From Acinetobacter pseudolwoffii (GTDB lineage Bacteria > Pseudomonadota > Gammaproteobacteria > Pseudomonadales > Moraxellaceae): a DNA stretch of 64,000 nucleotides. Within the stretch, counting starts at the first letter, position 1. Each line of letters begins with the position of its first letter. The notes beneath the pieces are model-generated. The model searched no databases, was not told the DNA's origin, and saw only the letters and a program-made list of their open reading frames with translations. This document shows positions 8,002 to 16,103 of this stretch, in pieces. Location: positions 310,001-374,000 of the forward strand of contig NZ_PHRG01000002.1 in assembly GCF_002803605.1 (NCBI RefSeq), given 5' to 3'. Both the position numbers and the translations under genes were made by a program.

Positions 8002-9885
8002 ATGAGCGATATGACTTCCCCTACTTCACAAGTAGCGGCTCTGATTAGCCGAGGCAAAGAACAAGGTTACTTAACCTTCGCTGAGGTTAACGATCATCTG
8101 CCGGACTCCATCACAGAAAGCGAGCAGATTGAAGATATCATTCAGATGCTGAATGACGTGGGTATTCCTGTACATGATCGCGCGCCTGAATCTGATGATA
8201 CGATGTTCGAAGATACTACAGAAGCTGCCGATGAAGTTGCAGAAGAAGAAGCTGCAGCCGTACTGGCCTCTGTAGAAAATGAGCCAGGTCGTACAACTGA
8301 CCCTGTGCGTATGTATATGCGTGAAATGGGTACCGTTGAGCTTTTAACCCGTGAAGGCGAAATTAGCATTGCAAAGCGCATCGAAGAAGGTATTCGTGAT
8401 GTTTTGCACTCGATTGCTTACTGGCCCAATGCGGTAGAAGTTGTACTCCAAGAATATAAAGATTATGAAGCGGGCGAACGCCGTCTTGCTGACCTGTTAT
8501 CGGGTTATTTAGATCCTGAATCAGACGAAGAAATTCCTGAAGTACTCGAAGAAGAAGTCGAGATCGCTGAAGACAAGACTGACTCGAAAAAATCGACCAA
8601 GGATGTAAAACTGGACGATGATGAAGAGGAAGAAGCTGAAACTGAAGATGATTCAGAAGCTGATTCTGGTCCAGATCCTGAAATTGCCAAAGCACGCTTC
8701 ACTGAACTTGAAAATGCATGGTTGAATACCAAAACAGCCATCGAAAAACATGGTCGTGACAGCGAAGAATCTGAAGCTGCGCTGGAAGCACTGGCGACCG
8801 TATTCATGATGTTCAAATTCACGCCGCGTCTATTCGATATCATTTCAGAAATGATTCGTGGTACGCATGACCAGATCCGTGGTGCAGAACGTGAAGTGAT
8901 GCGTTATGCCGTGCGCCGTGGTCGTATGGATCGTACCCAGTTCCGTACTTCTTTCCCGGGACAGGAATCGAATCCAGCCTGGTTAGATGAACAGATCGCG
9001 AAAACACCTGCAGACCAGAAAGCCTATCTGGAAAAAGTACGTCCCGATGTATTGGCCTTCCAGCAAAAGATTGCCGATATTGAAAAAGAGTTGGGTCTTG
9101 ATGTTAAAGGCATTAAAGACATTGCCAAACGCATGGCCGTTGGTGAAGCCAAGGCACGTCGCGCCAAGAAAGAAATGGTCGAAGCCAACTTGCGTCTGGT
9201 GATTTCAATTGCGAAAAAATACACTAACCGCGGCTTGCAGTTCCTGGATCTGATTCAGGAAGGTAACATTGGCTTGATGAAAGCGGTAGACAAGTTTGAA
9301 TATCGTCGTGGTTATAAATTCTCGACTTATGCAACCTGGTGGATTCGTCAGGCGATCACCCGTTCAATCGCCGATCAGGCACGTACCATTCGTATTCCGG
9401 TGCACATGATCGAGACCATCAACAAGATCAACCGTGTATCGCGTCAGCTTCTTCAAGAAATGGGGCGTGAACCGACACCTGAAGAGTTGGGCGAACGTCT
9501 GGAAATGGACGAAGTCAAAGTACGTAAAGTGCTAAAAATCGCCAAAGAACCGATTTCGATGGAAACACCGATCGGTGATGATGAAGATTCGCATCTGGGT
9601 GACTTCATTGAAGACAGCAACATCACGTCACCAATTGATGCTGCGACTTCAGAAGGCCTGAAAGAAGCGACACGCGAAGTTCTGGAAAACCTGACTGAAC
9701 GTGAAGCCAAAGTCCTGAAAATGCGTTTTGGTATCGACATGCCGACCGACCACACCTTGGAAGAAGTGGGCAAACAGTTTGATGTGACACGTGAACGTAT
9801 TCGTCAGATTGAAGCTAAAGCGTTACGCAAGCTTCGCCATCCATCACGTTCAGAACACTTACGTTCATTCCTCGAGAATGATTAA
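8002..9885 (+). CDS. rpoD: RNA polymerase sigma-70 factor RpoD
   Basis: The primary sigma factor. The 627-residue product begins with region 1.1 ([19 protein letters not shown]), then region 1.2 ([20 protein letters not shown]). An acidic non-conserved region follows around residues 180-260. Region 2 starts near residue 392 ([35 protein letters not shown]), then region 3, and region 4 has the [24 protein letters not shown] chose ATG 8002 because homologues start just before [11 protein letters not shown]; the frame is open further upstream but not conserved. The gene appears monocistronic with a 3' inverted repeat. Confidence 0.98.
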   Translation: MSDMTSPTSQVAALISRGKEQGYLTFAEVNDHLPDSITESEQIEDIIQMLNDVGIPVHDRAPESDDTMFEDTTEAADEVAEEEAAAVLASVENEPGRTTDPVRMYMREMGTVELLTREGEISIAKRIEEGIRDVLHSIAYWPNAVEVVLQEYKDYEAGERRLADLLSGYLDPESDEEIPEVLEEEVEIAEDKTDSKKSTKDVKLDDDEEEEAETEDDSEADSGPDPEIAKARFTELENAWLNTKTAIEKHGRDSEESEAALEALATVFMMFKFTPRLFDIISEMIRGTHDQIRGAEREVMRYAVRRGRMDRTQFRTSFPGQESNPAWLDEQIAKTPADQKAYLEKVRPDVLAFQQKIADIEKELGLDVKGIKDIAKRMAVGEAKARRAKKEMVEANLRLVISIAKKYTNRGLQFLDLIQEGNIGLMKAVDKFEYRRGYKFSTYATWWIRQAITRSIADQARTIRIPVHMIETINKINRVSRQLLQEMGREPTPEELGERLEMDEVKVRKVLKIAKEPISMETPIGDDEDSHLGDFIEDSNITSPIDAATSEGLKEATREVLENLTEREAKVLKMRFGIDMPTDHTLEEVGKQFDVTRERIRQIEAKALRKLRHPSRSEHLRSFLEND

Positions 9886-9954
9886 GATTTGATGCTTATT
9901 CTGGAGACTTGAAATTTAATCATCAGTCTCCACTTAAGTAGCCAAGACAGACCC

Positions 9955-9980
9955 AAACGCCTGCATGATTGCAGGCGTTT
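9955..9980 (+). terminator. Perfect inverted repeat after rpoD, likely terminator
   Basis: AAACGCCTGCA and TGCAGGCGTTT form an 11-bp perfect stem with a TGAT loop. The T run is only three bases long, so termination may be incomplete and the YbeD-like gene may receive read-through. Confidence 0.65.
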
Positions 9981-9998
9981 CAAATCAGGGGGACTACC

Positions 9999-10286
9999 AT
10001 GTTAGACCGTACACCATCTCGTGAACTTCAAGAACATCTTTGGGTGTTCCCGATGGATTATCCGATTAAACTGATTGGCCTTGCTGGCATTGAACTGCGT
10101 CAGGCCGTAAATGATATCTTTGTAAAACATTTTCCTGAGTTTGATGGCAGTGAAATGACCATCACACCGTCGCGTACTGGCAAATATCATTCCATTACCG
10201 CACAACTGCGCTTTTTGGAACTGGAGCAGGTGCATGCAGTATATGCAGATTTGGCCGCCTGTCCGCTGATTAAAACCGCACTGTAA
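9999..10286 (+). CDS. YbeD-like DUF493 family protein
   Basis: A 95-residue protein with the YbeD/DUF493 pattern: WVFPMDYPIKLIG near residue 15, then SRTGKYHSITAQL near residue 62. YbeD has an ACT-like regulatory fold of unknown ligand. In many proteobacteria it precedes lipB, and it does so here, which supports the assignment. GGGGGA precedes ATG 9999. Confidence 0.88.
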   Translation: MLDRTPSRELQEHLWVFPMDYPIKLIGLAGIELRQAVNDIFVKHFPEFDGSEMTITPSRTGKYHSITAQLRFLELEQVHAVYADLAACPLIKTAL

Positions 10287-10299
10287 TCAAAAATACAAA

Positions 10300-10325
10300 A
10301 GACACGCTTTCGGGCGTGTTTTTTA
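10300..10325 (+). terminator. Intrinsic terminator after the YbeD-like gene
   Basis: ACACGC/GCGTGT stem with a TTTCGG loop and a T6 run. Confidence 0.85.
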
Positions 10326-10436
10326 TGCCTGTACAATGACTGAGCTAGCGCTTAAATATTGTAGGTCTCGCCCCTATTTCATGCCGAAATCATTATAATT
10401 ATGACCAGTTTTTTATAATTACCAAGGACACTTCCT

Positions 10437-11096
10437 GTGACTGATGTGCTGCAAAAGCCCGAGCTGATCATTCGTCAATATCACGACCTCACACCTTATG
10501 AAGATCGTTTTCTGGAAATGAAAACTTTTACGGAAAACCGTGATGAACATAGCCCGGATCAGCTGTGGATTCTGCAACATCAGGATGTATTGACTCAAGG
10601 TCAGGCCGGTAAGCCAGAACATATTCTGATACCGAGCAATATCCCGGTAATTCAAACCGATCGTGGTGGTCAAGTGACCTGGCACGGCCCGGGCCAGCTG
10701 GTGGCTTACTTCATGTTTGACCTGAATCGCCTGGGCTGGAATGTGCGTACACTGGTGTCCTATGCTGAAAACCTGATGATCGATCTGCTGAAAAAATACG
10801 GCATCGATGCCTATGCCAAACCCGATGCACCGGGGGTCTATGTGGCTGAACGAAAAATTGGTTCACTGGGTTTTAAAATTCGTAAAGGCCGTAGCTATCA
10901 TGGTCTTTCCCTAAATCTGGATTGTGACCTGAGCGGATTTAATACCATCAACCCTTGTGGTTATGCGGGACTGGAAATGGTTCGCATGAGCGACCTACTG
11001 GAACAACCGCCACAATTCAACCAGTTATGTCGTGAAATTATTGAAACTTTGCGCCACAGCGGTTACTTTAATCAAGTCACTGTCGAGCAAAGATAA
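10437..11096 (+). CDS. lipB: Octanoyltransferase LipB
   Basis: LipB moves octanoyl from acyl carrier protein to lipoyl domains, the first step of endogenous lipoate synthesis in the cytoplasm. The 219-residue protein carries [17 protein letters not shown] near residue 75, [14 protein letters not shown] with the catalytic lysine near residue 140, and NPCGYAG with the catalytic cysteine near residue 175. The start is a GTG eight bases after AAGGAC. No lipA is in the window. Confidence 0.95.
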   Translation: MTDVLQKPELIIRQYHDLTPYEDRFLEMKTFTENRDEHSPDQLWILQHQDVLTQGQAGKPEHILIPSNIPVIQTDRGGQVTWHGPGQLVAYFMFDLNRLGWNVRTLVSYAENLMIDLLKKYGIDAYAKPDAPGVYVAERKIGSLGFKIRKGRSYHGLSLNLDCDLSGFNTINPCGYAGLEMVRMSDLLEQPPQFNQLCREIIETLRHSGYFNQVTVEQR

Positions 11097-11170
11097 AGCC
11101 TTTGCATTTCACCCCCAAATAAATTAGAGTATTTACTCTAAACCAATAATATTGAGATAGGGATCATCAC

Positions 11171-11704
11171 GTGATTGCAACTAAATCCGTAAAACCCGCT
11201 TTGCAGCTTGCCTATGTCAAACTCATGATGGATGTGATTGGCCGCGGTCTGGTCATGGCAAGCCAGGTGGATGAAGAAATCAAACAGGAAGTTGCCCAAT
11301 TTCCAGTCCATTTCACTCTTTCCATGAAAGTCTTTCCGCATGGCCCAGCCTTTGTGGCGCGGGTCACTGAGGACAAGCAACTGGAACTGGTGAAAAATCT
11401 GGAAAAAGCACCTGATCTGACTATTACCTTTAAACATCTGCACCATGCCTTTTTGGTGTTTTCTTTTCAGGAAAGCACCTCTCAAGCCTTTGCCAATGAC
11501 CGCATGATTGCCGATGGCGATATTTCCAATGCCATTCGTCTGGTGCGTTGTCTAAATAAAATGGAAGCACTGATTTTGCCTAAACTGGTGGCGCAACTGG
11601 CTGTCAAAGAATATCCAAGCAATCTCAGCCTCAAAGAAAAACTAAGCGAAGCGAGCAGTATTTATCTAAAAATCGCTCAATCTTATTTAAAACGGAGTGT
11701 ATAA
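11171..11704 (+). CDS. SCP2-like protein, unknown role
   Basis: A 177-residue soluble protein. The segment LTITFKHLHHAFLVFSFQ followed by FANDRMIADGDISNAIRLVRC resembles SCP2 sterol-carrier-type lipid-binding domains, but the similarity is by eye only. GTG start after an AGGGAT-like site. Its stop codon lies one base before the ATG of the iron alcohol dehydrogenase, whose ribosome binding site is inside this gene, so the two are translationally linked. I infer a shared role in handling a hydrophobic alcohol or aldehyde. Confidence 0.6.
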   Translation: MIATKSVKPALQLAYVKLMMDVIGRGLVMASQVDEEIKQEVAQFPVHFTLSMKVFPHGPAFVARVTEDKQLELVKNLEKAPDLTITFKHLHHAFLVFSFQESTSQAFANDRMIADGDISNAIRLVRCLNKMEALILPKLVAQLAVKEYPSNLSLKEKLSEASSIYLKIAQSYLKRSV

Positions 11705-11705
11705 C

Positions 11706-12890
11706 ATGGCTAAACCTTATTATGAATTTTTCTGTCCGGTTAAAGTCATTGCCGGACATGCCGCGTTAGAACATATTCCGTTTGAACTTGCGACCTTAGG
11801 CGCAAAACGTCCGCTGATCATTACCGACAAAGGTGTACGCGCCAATAATCTGCTGGCACCGATTGAAGCGGCATTTGAAATGGCAGATGCTGCAATTGTA
11901 GCCATTTTTGATGACGTCCCCCCCGACTCTAGCTTGGGTACAGTACGTAGTGCGGCAAAACTGTATCGTGAAAATCACTGTGATGCGATCATTGCTGTAG
12001 GCGGTGGTTCAGTCATTGATACGTCCAAGGCCACCAATATTCTGGTGTCTGAAGGGGGTGATGACTTGCTTAAATATTCTGGTGCCCACAACCTGCCTAA
12101 GCCACTGAAACCATTTTTTGTGATTCCAACAACTTCAGGGACAGGTTCAGAAGTCACCATGGTGGCTGTCGTCTCAGATACCGAGAAGAACGTTAAAATG
12201 CCTTTCGCATCGTATTATTTGATGCCGCATGCTGCGATTTTAGATCCGCGCATGACCCAGACTTTGCCGCCGCATTTAACCGCCATGACCGCAATGGATG
12301 CACTGACCCATGCGGTCGAAGCTTATACTTGCATGGCAGCCAATCCAATCTCAGATGCTTATGCCACCGCAGCAGTCAAGAAGATCAGTAGCCATCTATT
12401 CAATGTGCTGGATAATCCCAATGATACGCAAGGCCGTCTGGAACTGGCTCAAGCATCGACCATGGCCGGTATTGCATTTTCTAACTCGATGGTCGGGATT
12501 GTGCATTCACTCGGTCATTCACTGGGTGCAGTGGTGCACTTGCCGCATGGTTTATGTATGAACCTGTTCCTGCCGTATGTGCTGGAATACAACAAAGAGG
12601 TCAATGGTGACAAGATTGCTGATCTGTTGCTACCTTTGGCAGGTGCCGATATTTATGCGCAAACACCAGCACATTTACGCGCAGACAAAACCATTGCCAC
12701 TATTCTGACCATGCGAGATCGGATTTATAGTCTGACCAAACTGCCACGTACATTACGTGAAACCGGCAAGATTTCTGAAGCGCAGCTGGATGAAGTGGCA
12801 GAGAAAGCCCTGAACGATGGTTCCATCATTTATAACCCGAAAGAAGCCACCCTGGAAGATTTAAAATCTATCTTAAAAAAGGCTTGGTAA
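11706..12890 (+). CDS. Iron-containing alcohol dehydrogenase
   Basis: A 394-residue group III Fe-dependent alcohol dehydrogenase. The nucleotide-binding motif AVGGGSVIDTSKA lies near residue 97. The four metal ligands match Asp198, His202 (MDALTHAVEAY), His267 (GIVHSLGHS) and His281 (LPHGLC), with the spacing of the FucO family. ACGGAG precedes ATG 11706. The substrate is unknown; the coupled SCP2-like gene hints at a lipophilic one. A strong terminator follows. Confidence 0.92.
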   Translation: MAKPYYEFFCPVKVIAGHAALEHIPFELATLGAKRPLIITDKGVRANNLLAPIEAAFEMADAAIVAIFDDVPPDSSLGTVRSAAKLYRENHCDAIIAVGGGSVIDTSKATNILVSEGGDDLLKYSGAHNLPKPLKPFFVIPTTSGTGSEVTMVAVVSDTEKNVKMPFASYYLMPHAAILDPRMTQTLPPHLTAMTAMDALTHAVEAYTCMAANPISDAYATAAVKKISSHLFNVLDNPNDTQGRLELAQASTMAGIAFSNSMVGIVHSLGHSLGAVVHLPHGLCMNLFLPYVLEYNKEVNGDKIADLLLPLAGADIYAQTPAHLRADKTIATILTMRDRIYSLTKLPRTLRETGKISEAQLDEVAEKALNDGSIIYNPKEATLEDLKSILKKAW

Positions 12891-12921
12891 TTACTGAAAA
12901 ATAAGCCAATATAGCGAAAAT

Positions 12922-12957
12922 TAAAGCCTGATGTTTTTTTAGACATCAGGCTTTTAT
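12922..12957 (+). terminator. Intrinsic terminator after the alcohol dehydrogenase
   Basis: AAAGCCTGATGT and ACATCAGGCTTT form a 12-bp stem followed by T. Confidence 0.9.
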
Positions 12958-12960
12958 CTT

Positions 12961-13146
12961 GCATAAAGAAATCATTGCGTTAATTTGAATGGCATACTTT
13001 ATGCACCTCAAAAGTCAAAAAAATAGCTAGCAAAAGCCCTTCTTTTCAAGTAGATTGGCGGGCTTTTATAGAAAACTGTAGGGGGGATCGTTCGTCTCAA
13101 ACGATCCTTATAAATATGACTGATCCTTGATCAACGATTAAGAGGA
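12961..13146 (+). promoter_or_regulatory. Leader with four inverted repeats before the PuuP-like gene
   Basis: In order: GCATAAAG/CTTTATGC (12961-13004); AAAAGCCC/GGGCTTTT ending in TTTTATAG (13032-13067, terminator-like); GGATCGTT/AACGATCC (13085-13107); and TGATC/GATCA (13121-13133). The ribosome binding site AGAGGA follows at 13141. The third stem is preceded by a G6 run. The order suggests attenuation or an operator, but no known riboswitch class is recognised. Confidence 0.45.
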
Positions 13147-13154
13147 TAACGCCG

Positions 13155-14549
13155 TTGACTAATATCTCTGGGACTCAATCGGCAGCTAAACTGCAAAAAA
13201 CGCTGGGACTCTGGCACATCATTATTATTGGTTTGGCTTATATTCAACCCATGACCTTGTTTGATACATTCGGTCTGGTATCTGAAGAAAGTAACTTCCA
13301 CGTTCCCACCTCTTACATTTTTGCACTGATTGCAATTTTGTTAACCTCTTTGAGCTATGGTCATATGATTCGTCGCTACCCTTCTTCGGGTTCGGCCTAT
13401 ACCTATGCGCAAAAATCCATTCACCCGAATGTGGGTTTCATGGTGGGGTGGTCATCTTGGCTCGATTATTTATTGTCGCCAATGGTCAACATCATTCTTG
13501 CCGTCATTTACTTAGAAGCCCTGTTCCCTGATATCAATCATTGGGTTTGGGTCGTGGTATTGACTGCATTCATGACTGGCATCAATTTACGTGGTGCGCG
13601 CTTTGTAGCGAACTTCAACAGTATGATCGTGTTCGTGCAGTTGATTGTCATTGCCGTATTTACCTGGATGGTCTACAGCAAGTTACAGGCTGGCTTTAAT
13701 GCGGATGGTCCAATCACAGCTGAGCAACGCTATCAGCTCTGGAGTCTGGAACCGTTCTGGAATGAATTAACGTCAGTAGGCGCCCTGATTACTGGTGCGA
13801 CTTTACTGTGCTTCTCTTTCACTGGTTTTGACTCTTTAAGCTCGCTGGCTGAAGAAACCAAAGATACTGAAAAAACTTTGCCTAAAGCGATTTTCTTGAC
13901 CGCTTTAATTGCCGGTATTATTTTCATTATCAGCACTTACTTCATGCAGATTTACTTCCCGAACAATCCAGGTTCATATTTCCAGAATATTGCTGAAACT
14001 CAGCCGGAAATTTTGATGCTGGTGGGTGGGTCCTTGTTCCAGGCTTATGTACTTGGTTTTGCAATCATTACCGTCATGGCATCAGGGATTTCTGCACACG
14101 CAGGTGTATCTCGCTTAATGTACGTCATGGGCCGTGATGGCGTGATCAACAAGAAAATCTTTGGTCATATCAGTCCGAAAAACTACACACCGTCATACAA
14201 CATTATGATTGTCGGTGCTGTAGCCTTAACAGCTGGCTTCATGGATCTTGATTTTGTGATTTCACTGATCAGTTTCGGTGCATTGACGGCGTTCAGTTTC
14301 GTAAACTTGTCTGTCATTTCACGCTATGCTTTACGTGATGGTCGTACCAAAACTGCGAAAGAAATTCTGAACTTTGTGGTGGTACCACTTGCAGGTTTCA
14401 TTGCAGTATTTGCCTTATGGCTCGAAGTTGATCAAACCTCATTGAAATATGGTCTGATCTGGGCATTTGGCGGTATCTTGTACCTGGGTTATAAAACCAA
14501 AGGTTTCAAGCATCCTGCACCTCAGCACAACGAATTTGACGATAAATAA
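13155..14549 (+). CDS. PuuP-like APC-family permease
   Basis: A 464-residue APC-superfamily transporter with about 12 membrane segments. Its N-terminal third strongly resembles the putrescine importer PuuP: GLAYIQPMTLFDTFG, SYGHMIRRYPSSGSAYTYAQ and HPNVGFMVGWSSWLDYL. I infer uptake of putrescine or a related amine, not proven. The start is a TTG eight bases after AGAGGA. It is a single-gene unit with a strong terminator and an unusual structured leader. Confidence 0.82.
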   Translation: MTNISGTQSAAKLQKTLGLWHIIIIGLAYIQPMTLFDTFGLVSEESNFHVPTSYIFALIAILLTSLSYGHMIRRYPSSGSAYTYAQKSIHPNVGFMVGWSSWLDYLLSPMVNIILAVIYLEALFPDINHWVWVVVLTAFMTGINLRGARFVANFNSMIVFVQLIVIAVFTWMVYSKLQAGFNADGPITAEQRYQLWSLEPFWNELTSVGALITGATLLCFSFTGFDSLSSLAEETKDTEKTLPKAIFLTALIAGIIFIISTYFMQIYFPNNPGSYFQNIAETQPEILMLVGGSLFQAYVLGFAIITVMASGISAHAGVSRLMYVMGRDGVINKKIFGHISPKNYTPSYNIMIVGAVALTAGFMDLDFVISLISFGALTAFSFVNLSVISRYALRDGRTKTAKEILNFVVVPLAGFIAVFALWLEVDQTSLKYGLIWAFGGILYLGYKTKGFKHPAPQHNEFDDK

Positions 14550-14565
14550 TATCGTTCCGGTTCAA

Positions 14566-14596
14566 ATAAAAAAGGCGCTTTAAGCGCCTTTTTTAT
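14566..14596. terminator. Bidirectional intrinsic terminator
   Basis: GGCGCTT-T-AAGCGCC stem flanked by A6 and T6, between the permease and the convergent secreted-protein gene. Confidence 0.9.
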
Positions 14597-14610
14597 GTTT
14601 TTGATTTTAC

Positions 14611-15048
14611 TTAAGATAAACGACAATCAAAACCCATTTGGGTATTGACCCGATTATTTTCATAGCCCAGTTTTTCAATGAACAGACTTCTATTCGACAA
14701 TAATTTTTGCTCTTCCGGATTTAGTCTGGCTTTATTCTTGACCGCCAGCTGATACATTTCATTTACGACGCCCTGAAAAATAGCACAGACTTCCTGACGT
14801 TTGGTCTGTTTCAATTTACGTCCACGCCAAGTCCATTCAAAATCATCGGAATTCAGACTCTGTCCCCAGTTATCGATCCGCGCATCCAAGCGTTTTTGCA
14901 TGTCAGCCAATCCTTGCTGTATTTCCGCTTGCGTAATTGGCTGAACTTGTTGCGTTTCCCCCATTACATCACTTGCTTCTTGCGCACCGAGGTGTAAAGC
15001 AGTCATTCCAATACAACAGGCCAAGGCAAATTTTAATATCGGCTTCAC
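14611..15048 (-). CDS. Secreted protein, unknown
   Basis: A 145-residue protein with an N-terminal signal peptide (hydrophobic core LKFALACCIGMTALHLGAQ). The mature part is charged and helical, with a TWRGRKLKQTKRQEVC segment and one more cysteine near the C-terminus (FDCRLS) that could pair with it. GTG start six bases after AAGGAT. No family recognised. Confidence 0.7.
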   Translation of the reverse strand: MKPILKFALACCIGMTALHLGAQEASDVMGETQQVQPITQAEIQQGLADMQKRLDARIDNWGQSLNSDDFEWTWRGRKLKQTKRQEVCAIFQGVVNEMYQLAVKNKARLNPEEQKLLSNRSLFIEKLGYENNRVNTQMGFDCRLS

Positions 15049-15097
15049 GCGTATATCCTTCTTATTCCAATCAGTTGTCTCTCTCTATCCTAGCAAA

Positions 15098-15125
15098 TAA
15101 AAAAGCCACCCAAAGGCAGCTTTTC
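15098..15125 (-). terminator. Intrinsic terminator after trmL
   Basis: On the minus strand AAAAGCTGCC pairs with GGTGGCTTTT (one wobble), ending in a T6 run. Confidence 0.8.
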
Positions 15126-15145
15126 AAATTATTGTAAATTTAAGC

Positions 15146-15622
15146 TTAGAGCGCTTTAAAACCCTGCTGACGCCAGGCTTCATATACAATCACTGCCGTG
15201 GCATTCGAAAGGTTTAAACTACGAGAGTTCTCTGCCATCGGTAAACGAATCCAGTGCTGCTGCGGGAACATCATCCGAACATGTTCAGGCAGACCACGCG
15301 TTTCCGGCCCCATCAACAATGCCACAGGACGGTTCAAGTCCGAGGTATGTGGCGTTTCAGTCCCTTTGGTGGTCAGTGGATAGACCGCATCCAGAGCAAT
15401 GCCTTTGCTTGCCAGATCGGCCAGACAATCTTCGATAGTGTCCCAAATCTGCATACGTGCATATTCGTGATAATCCAGACCGGCACGTCTCAGTTTTTTA
15501 TCATCCAGTTCAAAACCCAGTGGCTTGACCAGATGCAACTGTGCTCCCGTATTGGCACACAGACGAATAATATTGCCTGTATTTGCAGGAATTTCGGGCT
15601 CATATAAAACAACGTGGATCAC
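15146..15622 (-). CDS. trmL: tRNA (cytidine/uridine-34 2'-O)-methyltransferase TrmL
   Basis: A SPOUT methyltransferase that methylates the ribose of the wobble base in tRNA-Leu isoacceptors. The 158-residue protein matches the family end to end: [20 protein letters not shown] at the N-terminus, [10 protein letters not shown] near residue 105, and [20 protein letters not shown] near residue 125, which forms the trefoil knot and AdoMet site. GTG start with only a weak ribosome binding site. It lies downstream of cysG on the same strand, separated by the 59-bp repeat array. Confidence 0.95.
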   Translation of the reverse strand: MIHVVLYEPEIPANTGNIIRLCANTGAQLHLVKPLGFELDDKKLRRAGLDYHEYARMQIWDTIEDCLADLASKGIALDAVYPLTTKGTETPHTSDLNRPVALLMGPETRGLPEHVRMMFPQQHWIRLPMAENSRSLNLSNATAVIVYEAWRQQGFKAL

Positions 15623-15639
15623 TTATTTCTCACTTTATA

Positions 15640-16103
15640 CATTTCATTCAGATATAGCTTTCAACTTATAGATCAAACAGCAACATCAGTGCTATCTTTT
15701 TCAGATACAAATTTTTGCCTGTATTCGGACCATGAGATTAATCGTCATATCCTTTTATTCAGGTGTAATTTTCGTCTTGCATTCAGATAAAGAGTATCAA
15801 CTATTGCTATCCTCTTACTCAGGCATGGCCTTCGTCTTGCAGTCAAACCAAGAGACAACTTTTGCTTATCCTCTTACTCAGGCATGGCCTTCGTCTTGCG
15901 GTCAAACCAAGAAACAACTTTTGCTTATCCTCTTACTCAGGCATGGCCTTCGTCTTGCGGTCAAACCAAGAAACAACTTTTGCTTATCCTCTTACTCAGG
16001 CATGGCCTTCGTCTTGCGGTCAAACCAAGAAACAACTTTTGCTTATCCTCTTACTCAGGCATGGCCTTCGTCTTGCGCTCGGGCAAAGCAGTGCTTTGCT
16101 TAT
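15640..16103. repeat. 59-bp tandem repeat array between cysG and trmL
   Basis: Units begin with CCTCTTACTCAGGCATGGCC on the plus strand. Units at 15870-15928, 15929-15987 and 15988-16046 are identical (59 bp each). The unit at 15811-15869 differs at two positions. The unit at 16047-16103 is 57 bp and has a different 3' half containing a GCAAAGC/GCTTTGC hairpin. To the left are decayed units at 15751-15810 (60 bp), 15696-15750 (55 bp) and probably 15640-15695. The period is fixed and there are no variable spacers, so this is not CRISPR. It fills most of the 477-bp gap between cysG and trmL. Confidence 0.95.

Noticed and set aside
8142..8843. Ser-rich minus-strand frames opposite rpoD
   Set aside because: Low-complexity mirror of the acidic region of RpoD; no independent evidence.
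12961..13146. Known guanidine or other riboswitch before the permease
   Set aside because: The hairpins lack the conserved loop and core sequences of classes I can recognise.
15696..16103. CRISPR array
   Set aside because: Units are contiguous and identical over the full 59 bp, with no variable spacers and no cas genes in the window.
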